7,438 nucleotides of DNA from Myxococcota bacterium (GTDB lineage Bacteria > Myxococcota_A > UBA9160 > PR03). The stretch spans positions 1-7,438 of the forward strand of contig JALOQG010000206.1 of assembly GCA_025453505.1 (NCBI GenBank), given 5' to 3'. The notes beneath the pieces are model-generated. The model ran no database searches. It was not told the DNA's origin and saw only the letters and a list, made by a program, of their open reading frames with translations. Below are positions 1-6,736 of this stretch, piece after piece. The stretch's first letter is position 1; each line of letters opens with the position of its first letter. The translations under genes and the position numbers were made by a program.

Positions 1-234
1 GAGCCGGGCGCCGCGCTCGCGGCCGCGCGCGAGTTGGCGCTCTCGATCGCCGCGCACCCGCAGCTGTGTCTGCGCAACGACCGGCGTTCCGCGTACGAGC
101 AGTGGGGACTCGCCGAGGCGCCGGCGCTCGCCAACGAGACCGCACGCGGCATGGCGACGCTCGAGTCGGGCGAGTCGCGCGCGGGCGCCGCGCGCTTCAC
201 CGCCGGCGCCGGACGCCACGGCGGCGCCGCTTGA
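1..234 (+). CDS. Enoyl-CoA hydratase/isomerase (crotonase) family protein, C-terminal end only
   Basis: The gene enters from the left edge already in frame and ends at a TGA at 232-234, so only about 77 C-terminal residues are visible. They show the usual crotonase tail: an alanine-rich helix followed by the pattern LRNDRRSAYEQWGL, then a helix with NETARGMATLESGE, then GAARFTAGAGRHG. That ending is typical of bacterial EchA-like acyl-CoA hydratases, which hydrate or isomerise acyl-CoA thioesters in the cytoplasm. The catalytic oxyanion-hole and glutamate regions lie upstream of the window, so the exact reaction cannot be judged. Its stop overlaps the TTG start proposed for the next gene (TTGA, 231-234). 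They may therefore be co-transcribed, although lipid catabolism and glycosyl transfer have no obvious link. The family call is from pattern recognition and is fairly firm; the substrate is unknown. Confidence 0.8.
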   Translation, partial: EPGAALAAARELALSIAAHPQLCLRNDRRSAYEQWGLAEAPALANETARGMATLESGESRAGAARFTAGAGRHGGAA

Positions 235-2183
235 CCGATCGCGCGCGAAGCTCGGACGCAACGTCGATCGGCGGACACGGATTGCTCGATCGCGTCGGCA
301 TCCCCCTGGCGATCGCGGGCGCGGCGCTGGCCTACCTGCTCCCGCTACGCGCGTACGGCATCACGGTGAGCGACGACGGCTGGTACCTGGAGCCGGTCCT
401 GCGCATGCGCGAGGGCGCGGTCCTGTATCGCGACGTCTGGACGTTCTACGCACCGCTTCCGTACCACCTCTTCGAGGCGCTCTTCGCGGCGACGGGCCCG
501 TCGATCCTCGCGGCCCGCACCCTCTTCGCCTGTGCGATCGCCGCGACGGCTGCGCTCACGTACCGGCTCGCGCGACGTGGCGCACCGCCGTCGATCGCGT
601 GGCTGCCGGGCGCGGTCTTCGCGCTCGTGCCCGGTCCCTGGCCCAAGGCATTTCTCGGCCTGTGCACGGCGGCCTTCTTCGTCGCGCTCGCACGCGCCCT
701 CGAGAAGCCGCTCGCGCGCCGCTTCGCGGTGCTCGGTCTCGTCGCGGGCCTCACGCTCGCGACGCGTCAGGACCTGGGCGTCGCACAACTCGGGATCCTT
801 CTGGTCGCCGCGCCGCTGCCCGCTCTCTTCCCGCGCGGCTTCGATCGATCTGCGCCGCGCTCGCGGCTCTACGATGCGTTCGCGCTCGTCGCGGCAGGCC
901 TCGCAGCCTGGGCGCTCGTGCTGGCTCCCTTCGTGGCGTACTACGCCAGCCAGGGAGCACTCGACGACCTCGTGCAAGCGGTGTTCGTCACCGCCGCGAC
1001 CCAGCCCGGCGCCTTTCCGCCCGCAGTGCCGATCCTGCTCGGCTTCGACGCAGGCGAAGGCTTCGGCGTCGCGCTGATGATGGTGCTGCCCCCGATCCTC
1101 TACGCATGCTTCGCGATCGCGGTGGCCGCGCGCGTGCGCCGCGACGGCGTCGGCACGCGCAGCGTGCTCGAAGGCGCCCTGCTCGCCTATGCCGTGGTCA
1201 CGCTCGCGCAGGCGTACTACCCGGTCCTGCTCGTACGCCTGCTGCAGAGCGCAGTCCCGTTCTACGTGCTGACGACGTGGGCGATCGCCGCGCAATGGGC
1301 GCGCGTGTCGCCGTCCCTGCGCATCGCGACTTCCACCGCGGCCAGCGTGGCGGCTGCAACCTGGGTCGGCTTCGTCCTCTTCGGCTTGCGTGCGGTCCAC
1401 CCGAGCGATCTCTACACCGGATCGGCTCGCATGCTGCACTACGACGCCCCGCTCCGCGTGCTCGGCGACGAACTCCAGGTCGGCTGGGGCCAGGCGGAAG
1501 AGGCGCGCCTCGTCGCAGGGTATTACGCGACGCACACGAAACCCGGCGAGCCGACGCTGGTCGTGCCGACGCATCCGCTCTACTGGGCGATCGTGGACAG
1601 GCCGAATCCCACCCGCTACCTCGCCGACCACGCGCACGGCCACTTCGTGATGACGGCCGCGCAGAAGCAGGAAGAAGCGGAACGCCTGCGCGCGAGCGGC
1701 GCGCGCATCGCTCTCGCGGAACAGGCGTGGTACGCCGCGACCGAACCCGCCGATCCGCTCCGCACGCTGCTTCAAGAAGAGTTCCGGCCCGTCCGATCCT
1801 ACGTCTCGATGGTGATCCTCGAGCGCGACGACTCGGCCGACGGGCGCACGCTCGGCGCGATCCTGCGCCGAACCTTTCTCGGCCGACCCACGCGTGCGGA
1901 TCTCGATGCACTGCGCGCACGGGTCGCGCGGGCGCCAGAAGAGCCGCTGCCCTGGAAGCTGCTCGGCGCGCTGGCGTCGTCGGCGGGTGCGACGGACGAG
2001 GCGCTCGCCGCGTACCGGCGAGCGGCCGCACTCGATCCGAGCGACGCATCCGCACTCGAACGCGCCGCCGCCCTCGCGATCGACGCGGATCGCCGCACCG
2101 AAGCGGCCGCCGACCTCGCGCGCGCGCGCCGCATCCGCGAATCGCCGACGCTCCGGCGTCTGGAAGAACGCATCACCGAGTGA
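231..2183 (+). CDS. GT-C family membrane glycosyltransferase (GT39/ArnT-like) with C-terminal TPR-like segment, copy 1
   Basis: This is a 650-residue polytopic inner-membrane protein. After one N-terminal helix (about residues 23-40) comes the first external loop with SDDGWYL; its Asp48-Asp49 pair sits where GT-C enzymes carry their catalytic acidic residue. It is followed by a GxVLYRDVW.FYAP stretch, also typical of the PMT/ArnT superfamily. Many hydrophobic helices follow up to about residue 386, then a soluble domain of about 260 residues. That domain contains PTHPLYWAIVDRPNPTRY, resembling the substrate-side domain of lipid-phosphosugar-dependent transferases. Residues about 570-640 form a TPR-like helix set (pattern EALAAYRRAAALDPSD). 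Family knowledge says such enzymes move a sugar from a polyprenyl-phosphate donor to a lipid, glycan or protein on the periplasmic face. The start is TTG, overlapping the previous stop (TTGA), with no strong ribosome site. An in-frame TTG at 282 would give a start closer in length to the downstream paralogue. Acceptor and sugar are unknown. Confidence 0.82.
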   Translation: MTDRARSSDATSIGGHGLLDRVGIPLAIAGAALAYLLPLRAYGITVSDDGWYLEPVLRMREGAVLYRDVWTFYAPLPYHLFEALFAATGPSILAARTLFACAIAATAALTYRLARRGAPPSIAWLPGAVFALVPGPWPKAFLGLCTAAFFVALARALEKPLARRFAVLGLVAGLTLATRQDLGVAQLGILLVAAPLPALFPRGFDRSAPRSRLYDAFALVAAGLAAWALVLAPFVAYYASQGALDDLVQAVFVTAATQPGAFPPAVPILLGFDAGEGFGVALMMVLPPILYACFAIAVAARVRRDGVGTRSVLEGALLAYAVVTLAQAYYPVLLVRLLQSAVPFYVLTTWAIAAQWARVSPSLRIATSTAASVAAATWVGFVLFGLRAVHPSDLYTGSARMLHYDAPLRVLGDELQVGWGQAEEARLVAGYYATHTKPGEPTLVVPTHPLYWAIVDRPNPTRYLADHAHGHFVMTAAQKQEEAERLRASGARIALAEQAWYAATEPADPLRTLLQEEFRPVRSYVSMVILERDDSADGRTLGAILRRTFLGRPTRADLDALRARVARAPEEPLPWKLLGALASSAGATDEALAAYRRAAALDPSDASALERAAALAIDADRRTEAAADLARARRIRESPTLRRLEERITE

Positions 2184-2275
2184 AGATCTGCCTCGAAGTT
2201 TCGCGTCGCGCTGCGGCGGTTGGCCGCTCGGGGGCGATCGAGGATACTGCCGCCTCGTCGCAGCCTTGGAGTCAC
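2184..2275 (+). promoter_or_regulatory. Short intergenic gap with possible sigma-70-type promoter for the GT2 gene
   Basis: This 92-base gap is the only sizeable one inside the glycosyltransferase cluster. It contains TTGGCC at 2220-2225, a 17-base spacer, and GATACT at 2243-2248. Each hexamer matches four of six positions of the -35 and -10 consensus, with ideal spacing. The -10 ends 27 bases before the ATG at 2276. GATACT is one of the few AT-containing hexamers here. This is only a pattern match in a GC-rich genome. The gap also stays open in the GT2 frame back to a GTG at 2180, so part of it could be coding instead. Confidence 0.3.
2268..2271 (+). promoter_or_regulatory. Ribosome binding site (GGAG) supporting the ATG start of the GT2 gene
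   Basis: A GGAG core lies four bases before the ATG at 2276. The spacing is slightly short. It still favours ATG 2276 over the alternative GTG at 2180, because that ATG also places the conserved IVVPAWNE strand at residue 9, as in most family members. Confidence 0.5.
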
Positions 2276-3055
2276 ATGAACCGGTCGATTGTCCTCTCGA
2301 TCGTGGTGCCCGCCTGGAACGAGGCGAAACGCATCGAGACGACGCTGCGCGCGATCTCGGAACACTTCGCCGCGCACGCCGACGCGTGCGAGCTGATCGT
2401 GGTGGACGACGGCTCTCGCGACGAGACCGCCGCGGTGGTGCGCGCGCTCGCCCCTGCCCTCGCCCTGCCGGTGACCGTCCTGCGCTACGCGCCGAACCGC
2501 GGCAAGGGCTTCGCGCTCAAGGTCGGCTTCGCCGCATCGCGCGGCGCTCGCATCCTGTTCTCCGACGCCGACCTCTCGACGCCGATCGAGGAGGCCGCCG
2601 CGCTGCTCGCCGCGCTCGACGCCGGCGCCGACGTCGCGATCGGCTCGCGCAAACAGAGTCGTGCGCAGATCGAGGTGCGTCAGCCGTGGCTGCGCGAGAC
2701 GCTCGGCAAGGGTTTCACCTTGCTCGTGCGCTGGCTGATCGCCGACGTCTCCGACGCGACGTGCGGCTTCAAGGCCTACCGCGGCGACGCCGGCCGCGCG
2801 CTCTATGCGCGCATGCGCGTGTTCGACTGGAGCTTCGACGCCGAGATGCTGCGCGTCGCCGCGCTGCGCGGCCTGCGCACGACCGAGGTGCCGGTGCGCT
2901 GGCGCGACCAGGCCGGCACCAAGGTGGACCTGCGCCGCGACGTCGTGCGCTCGCTCGCGGGGATCGCGCGCATCCGCTCGCACGCCGCGGCGGGCCGCTA
3001 CGCCGAGCCACTCGCCGTGGACGTCGCCGTGGAGCGCTGGAGCAGCACGGGGTGA
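2276..3055 (+). CDS. Family 2 glycosyltransferase, polyprenyl/dolichyl-phosphate hexose synthase-like
   Basis: This 259-residue protein is a GT-A fold glycosyltransferase of family GT2. The first strand reads LSIVVPAWNEAKRI (from residue 7). VVDDGSRDET with Asp44-Asp45 binds the nucleotide, NRGKGFALK follows, and FSDADLSTP with Asp97 and Asp99 is the metal-binding DxD-type motif. CGFKAYRG and the later WSFDAEML complete the pattern of dolichyl-phosphate beta-glucosyltransferase/mannosyltransferase relatives (Alg5/DPM-like). No C-terminal membrane helices are visible, so it should act at the cytoplasmic membrane face, transferring a hexose from a nucleotide sugar to a polyprenyl phosphate. That product is the donor type used by GT-C enzymes such as those on both sides, which is good contextual support. 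I chose ATG 2276 (GGAG just upstream, normal N-terminus). A GTG at 2180 that overlaps the previous stop is possible and would add 32 residues of no recognisable type. Its stop overlaps the next start (GTGA). The sugar, glucose or mannose, cannot be decided by eye. Confidence 0.87.
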   Translation: MNRSIVLSIVVPAWNEAKRIETTLRAISEHFAAHADACELIVVDDGSRDETAAVVRALAPALALPVTVLRYAPNRGKGFALKVGFAASRGARILFSDADLSTPIEEAAALLAALDAGADVAIGSRKQSRAQIEVRQPWLRETLGKGFTLLVRWLIADVSDATCGFKAYRGDAGRALYARMRVFDWSFDAEMLRVAALRGLRTTEVPVRWRDQAGTKVDLRRDVVRSLAGIARIRSHAAAGRYAEPLAVDVAVERWSSTG

Positions 3056-3792
3056 GCGACCCCGCGGAGCTCCAGCGGCGCTTCTATGCGCGCGGTGCGC
3101 ACGCGCACCTGCAACCGCGGGACGGCGACTTCTACGCCGCGAAGCTGGTGGAGGTCGCCGCACGGGGCCTGGGGATCGGCCCGCAGGATCGCGTGCTCGA
3201 GGTCGGCGCCGGCTTCGGACGCTTCAGCTTCGCGCTGCTCGAACGCTGCGCCTCGCTGGTCGCGGCCGATCTCTCGGAGCGCGCGCTCGCGACGCTCGAT
3301 GCGACGCGCGCGGCGCAGGGCGTCGCCGCCGAGCGGATCGCGACGCGCTGTCTCGATCTCGCGCGCTTCGATCCCGCCGGACTCGGCGAGCGATTCCGTG
3401 CCATCGCCGGCTTCTTCATCCTGCATCATCTCCCCGACGCGGCCGACACGCTCCGGCGTCTCGCGGGCGCGCTCGCGCCGGGCGGCGTGATGGCGTTCGT
3501 CGAACCGAACCGGCGCAACCCGCTCTTCCTCGCGCAGGTGGCGTGTTGTCCCGACATGAGCTGGGCCGAGGAGAAGGGAATGTTCGGGCTCTCGGCGCGC
3601 GCGATCGAAGCGGCGTTTCGCGACGCCGGCCTCGACGTGCTGCCGACGCAGCGCTTCGGCCTCTTCCCGCCGCAGCTCGTGAACCGCTTCGGCTGGGCGC
3701 GTTCGATCGAAGCGGGCGTCGAGCGGGCGCGCGTGTTCGAGCCGCTGCTGCCCTTCCTGCTGCTGCGCGCGCGGGCGACGGCGGGCCGATGA
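3052..3792 (+). CDS. Class I SAM-dependent methyltransferase
   Basis: This 246-residue protein has a Rossmann-type methyltransferase core. Motif I is VLEVGAGFGR (residues 48-57). The acidic residue that normally holds the SAM ribose is Asp73 in AADLSERAL. FFILHHLPD (about 121-129) corresponds to motif IV, and PGGVMAFVEPN (about 143-153) to the post-motif strand. It looks soluble and resembles small-molecule methyltransferases of the UbiE/Methyltransf_11 type. The GTG start overlaps the GT2 stop by four bases and has GGAG nine bases upstream (3039-3042). The stop overlaps the ATG of the next gene (ATGA), so translational coupling is likely on both sides. From its position I infer a role in methylating the sugar, glycan or acceptor made by this cluster. 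No specific substrate can be read from the sequence; an O-methyltransferase acting on something else is equally possible. Confidence 0.85.
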   Translation: MSDPAELQRRFYARGAHAHLQPRDGDFYAAKLVEVAARGLGIGPQDRVLEVGAGFGRFSFALLERCASLVAADLSERALATLDATRAAQGVAAERIATRCLDLARFDPAGLGERFRAIAGFFILHHLPDAADTLRRLAGALAPGGVMAFVEPNRRNPLFLAQVACCPDMSWAEEKGMFGLSARAIEAAFRDAGLDVLPTQRFGLFPPQLVNRFGWARSIEAGVERARVFEPLLPFLLLRARATAGR

Positions 3793-5649
3793 GTCCGAGT
3801 CCGGCCGATCGCTGGCTGCCGGCGATCCTCTTCCTCGGGACGCTCGCCTACCTGCTACCGCTGCGCGCGCACGGCCTCTCGATGAACGACGACGGCTGGT
3901 GGCTGCAGGCCGTGCTGCGCATGCGCGACGGCGAAGTCCTGTACCGCGACGTCTGGGTCTTCTACGCGCCGCTCGTGTATCACGCGATCGACTGGATCTT
4001 CGCGCTGACGGGGCCGTCGATGCTGGCCGGCCGCGTGTTCTTCGCGCTCTGCATCGCTGCGAGCGCCGCGATGACCTACCGGCTCGCACGACGCTTCGTC
4101 GCGCCCGCGTGGGCGTGGATCCCGCCGGCGGTGCATGCGCTCGCGCCCGGCCCGTGGCACAAGGCGTACTACGGCATGGCGACGGTGGCGATCCTGCTCT
4201 GCACGGCGCGCGCACTCGAGCGCACGACCGCATGGCGCTTCGGCGCGCTGGGCGGCGTCGTCGGGATCGTGCTCGCGACGCGCCAGGATCTCGGCCTGCT
4301 CGGCCTCGCGATCGCGCTCGGCGCGGCGGTCGTGCCCGCGCTCTGCGTGCCCGTCGCGGATCGGGCGCCCGCCCCGGCGCTACGTCGCGTGCTCGCGGTC
4401 GTCGCGGGCGTCGCGCTGCCCGTCGCGCCGGTGCTCGCCGCGTACGCCTCCGCCGGCGCGCTCGGCGATCTCTATGAAGCGGCATTCGTGCGCGCGTTCG
4501 GACAGTCGGGCGCGCACCCCGACTCGATCGGCCGCGCGCTCGCACCGGCGACCTTCGCGCAGGCGCCGCAGGGACGAGCCGTCGGCGTCTTGATGCTGCT
4601 GCCGATCCCGCTCTACGCCGCGCTCGGCGCCGTCGCGGTGCGGCGCTTCGCGCGCCGCCCGGCGGACCCGCGCAACCTGCTGCTCGGCGCGCTGCTGCTC
4701 TTCGGCGTCGCCGGCCTGCTGCAGGCCTGGTATCCGATGCTGCTGCTGCGGCTGCTGCAGAGCGCGCTTCCGTTCCTGCTCGCAGCGACCCTCGCGTTCT
4801 TCGAGCTCGGCCGTCGCTTCAACGTGCGGGCCGCGTTGCCGGCGCTCGTCGCGGCGGCCGCGGCCTACCTCGGCGTCGTCTTCACGTCGGGCGAGATGCC
4901 GCTCTACACCGGCTCGGCTCGCGTGCTGCGCTACGACGCCCCGGTCGAGATCCTCGGCGAGCGCTTCTACGAACGCTGGAGCAGCGCGGAGGAGATCCGC
5001 CTGGTGCGAAACTTCTTTGCGACGCACGCGGAGCCGGGCGAGCCGACACTCGGCCTGCCGACGCTCTCGCTCTACAACCCGATCCTCGGGCGGCCGAATC
5101 CGACGCGATTCCTGGCCGAGCATCCGAAGGGCAACTTCGTGATGAGCGCGGCGCAGAAGCGCGACGAAGGCGCCCGCCTGCTGGCGAGCGGCGCGCGCTT
5201 CGTGATCGTCGGCCAGGACTGGTACGCGCGCGGCAGCGGAGACGATCCCCTGCTCTCGCTGCTCCGCAATGCCTTCCACCCGGTCCGCGGCTATCGCTCG
5301 GTGCTGATCCTCGCGCGCGGCAGCGACGCCGAGTGGGCCGCCGCGAGCCAGCGCATGCGCCGCACGATCGGACGCCAACCGGATCCCGCCGAGCTCGAGT
5401 TCTGGAGCGCCTTCGCCGAGCAGCACCCCGACGAGCCGTTGGCGTGGCGGGTTCTCGCGGCGCACCAGGAGGCGGCCGCCGATCTCACCGGCGCGATCGA
5501 CTCGCTGGGCCGCGCCGCGGCGCTCGATCCCGCCGAGCCGCTGCCGCTCGAAGTCGCCGCGCGGCTGCACCTCACGCGCGCGGGCACGCGCGGTACGCGA
5601 GAGCCCGGAGACGCGGCGTCTCGCGCGCACGCTCGCGGACGGCGCGTGA
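3789..5649 (+). CDS. GT-C family membrane glycosyltransferase, copy 2, with apparent 3' frameshift
   Basis: This is a paralogue of the GT-C gene at 231-2183, alike along its whole length. After the first helix comes MNDDGWWL with Asp34-Asp35 as the likely catalytic pair, then a GEVLYRDVWVFYAPL stretch and many membrane helices to about residue 365. The external domain contains LGRPNPTRFLAEH and NFVMSAAQK, and a TPR-like segment starts near residue 548. The ATG overlaps the methyltransferase stop (ATGA). The starting frame stays similar to copy 1 until about 5575. The matching tail of copy 1 (RESP.LRRL) then reappears in the next frame as RESPETRRL and ends at TGA 5647-5649, two bases before the stop of the convergent gene. 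The given span therefore includes a +1 frame change, about 619 residues once corrected. Unshifted, the frame would continue antisense to 6740. This may be a sequencing error, a recent mutation or a real altered tail. The catalytic part is intact. The likely role is the same as copy 1, on a different acceptor or sugar position. Confidence 0.75.
5571..5601 (+). other. Inferred frameshift site in GT-C copy 2
   Basis: Similarity to copy 1 switches from the frame of the 3789 start to the next frame within this stretch of CG repeats. Removing one G from the GGG run at 5582-5584 restores a continuous tail reading LTRAARAVRESPETRRL and a stop at 5647. Between matching landmark codons (5547 and 5599 here, 2055 and 2139 in copy 1) this gene is 32 bases shorter. 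That equals an 11-codon loss plus one extra base. Placing the extra base in the G run is inference. Confidence 0.6.
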
Positions 5650-5651
5650 GG

Positions 5652-6686
5652 CTACGCCGCGAACGGCTTCGGGAAGCGTACGTAGGTGTCGATCAGGAGC
5701 CGCGCGAGGTCGTCGTCCGCGGGCCGCTCACCCGCCAGCAGGCCGCGCTCGCGCAGGTCGGCGCAGAGCGTGTCGAGGATGACGGCGAGCGAGAGGTCGT
5801 CTTCGTGGCGTTCGGTGCGCGCGCGATCGGCCTCGTCCTCGTAGCAGTACGCCTTCCACGACACCGAGAAGCGCAGCTCTTCCCAGGCGTAGCGGGCCAG
5901 CTCGCGCTCGGAGTCGAAGAGACACCACGCGCCGCTGCTCTCGGGACGCAGCCGCATGGTGGGCGAGACCGGCAGCATCGGGTCGTCCGACGCCACGCGG
6001 TCCACGCCGTGGAAGATCGTGTCGGTGTCCATCAGGATCGCCGTATTGTGTCGCGCCGGAAGGGTGTGCGGCGGCGCCTCGGCGCCGTCCGGGTAGAAGG
6101 CGAGTTCTCCGCCCGCGGCGTCGCTGAAGTACGCGATGCCGGTGGCGATCGGCCGGCGCCACGCGTCGAAGAGGCCCGAGTGGAGCATGACGACGCAGAG
6201 CCACTGCGGAACGACGGTGCGGTTCGCGCCGCGGAACTCGGGGACGTCGGTGTGCACCGCGAGCTCCTGCCCGGGCAGGAGCAGGTTCGCGTAGACGATC
6301 GCGGGCACCACGAGCGGCCGTCCGAACACGCGGCGCGCGGCGTCGAGGAATCCCTCGTGGCGCAGGAACGGCTCGACGCCGTGCATCGCATCGCCGCGGC
6401 CGTCGTAGTAGTAGGTGCCGCGGAAGTAGTTGGTGCGGGCCGCCAGCATGCGGCCGTCCTCGCGCCGCGCGAACCGGCCGCCCGTCTTGACGAAGTTCAG
6501 CGCGGCGTCGTAGCGCTGCGGAATGCCCGGCGCGAAGCGCGTCTGGCCACGCTCCTCGGGCGCGGCGTCCGAACCGTAGGTCGAGTAGGTGCCGAAGCGA
6601 TGGCACAGCCGCACCATGGCGTCGGCCTCTTCGGGCGCGAGCAGCGGGTCGAAGTGGACGTACGGGGCGAGCGGGGCGCTGCGCAT
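5652..6686 (-). CDS. 2-oxoglutarate/Fe(II)-dependent dioxygenase-like protein
   Basis: This 344-residue soluble protein has the metal-binding facial triad of the 2OG/Fe(II) oxygenase (double-stranded beta-helix) class. His145 and Asp147 lie in ELAVHTDVPEF, and His226 in DTIFHGVDRV. Nineteen residues later Arg245 or Arg247 in MRLR is the likely 2-oxoglutarate carboxylate ligand. GGELAFYPDG (192-201) matches the strand between the two halves of the triad in prolyl-hydroxylase-like members. Such enzymes hydroxylate or otherwise oxidise a substrate in the cytoplasm. The N-terminal 100 and C-terminal 90 residues are not recognised, so the substrate is unknown. I chose ATG 6686 because AAGGAG lies 11 bases upstream. 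Longer versions from ATG 6719 or GTG 6746 lack a clear ribosome site, and the GTG version would overlap the divergent gene. The stop lies two bases from the end of the convergent GT-C gene. A role in modifying the cluster's product is possible but unproven. Confidence 0.8.
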   Translation of the reverse strand: MRSAPLAPYVHFDPLLAPEEADAMVRLCHRFGTYSTYGSDAAPEERGQTRFAPGIPQRYDAALNFVKTGGRFARREDGRMLAARTNYFRGTYYYDGRGDAMHGVEPFLRHEGFLDAARRVFGRPLVVPAIVYANLLLPGQELAVHTDVPEFRGANRTVVPQWLCVVMLHSGLFDAWRRPIATGIAYFSDAAGGELAFYPDGAEAPPHTLPARHNTAILMDTDTIFHGVDRVASDDPMLPVSPTMRLRPESSGAWCLFDSERELARYAWEELRFSVSWKAYCYEDEADRARTERHEDDLSLAVILDTLCADLRERGLLAGERPADDDLARLLIDTYVRFPKPFAA

Positions 6687-6697
6687 CGGTCCGGACT

Positions 6698-6703
6698 CTC
6701 CTT
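6698..6703 (-). promoter_or_regulatory. Strong ribosome binding site (AAGGAG) for the dioxygenase-like gene
   Basis: On the minus strand AAGGAG sits 11 bases before the ATG at 6686. It is the clearest Shine-Dalgarno match in the window and decides the start in favour of 6686 over the upstream in-frame ATG (6719) and GTG (6746). Confidence 0.6.
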
Positions 6704-6736
6704 GCGGCGGGGCGACCATACTATGCTGGGCGGATC
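6704..6736. promoter_or_regulatory. Divergent intergenic region with AT-rich islet, possible shared promoter
   Basis: The dioxygenase-like gene (start 6686, minus) and the small membrane protein gene (start 6737, plus) diverge from 50 bases of DNA. CATACTATG at 6717-6725 is an AT-rich, nearly palindromic islet in otherwise GC-rich DNA. It offers -10-like hexamers (four of six matches) on both strands. I could not find a well-spaced -35 on either strand. If it acts on the plus strand, the membrane-protein mRNA would have a very short leader. Confidence 0.3.

Noticed and set aside
66..230. Upstream extension of the first GT-C gene to a possible start at 66.
   Set aside because: It would overlap the conserved crotonase tail, and its translation is Arg-rich with no similarity to the paralogue's N-terminus.
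345..1775. Long minus-strand open frame opposite GT-C copy 1.
   Set aside because: It is the antisense shadow expected from strong G/C third-position bias: Arg/Glu/Ala-rich, with no motifs. The plus strand shows a conserved membrane enzyme.
1799..3163. Long minus-strand open frame across the GT2 gene and its surroundings.
   Set aside because: It covers three plus-strand coding regions and the gap, is Arg/Ala-rich, and has no recognisable domain.
2998..4545. Minus-strand open frame of about 515 codons opposite the methyltransferase and the start of GT-C copy 2.
   Set aside because: The sequence is almost entirely Arg/Ala/Ser/Pro-rich, typical of a shadow frame in GC-rich DNA.
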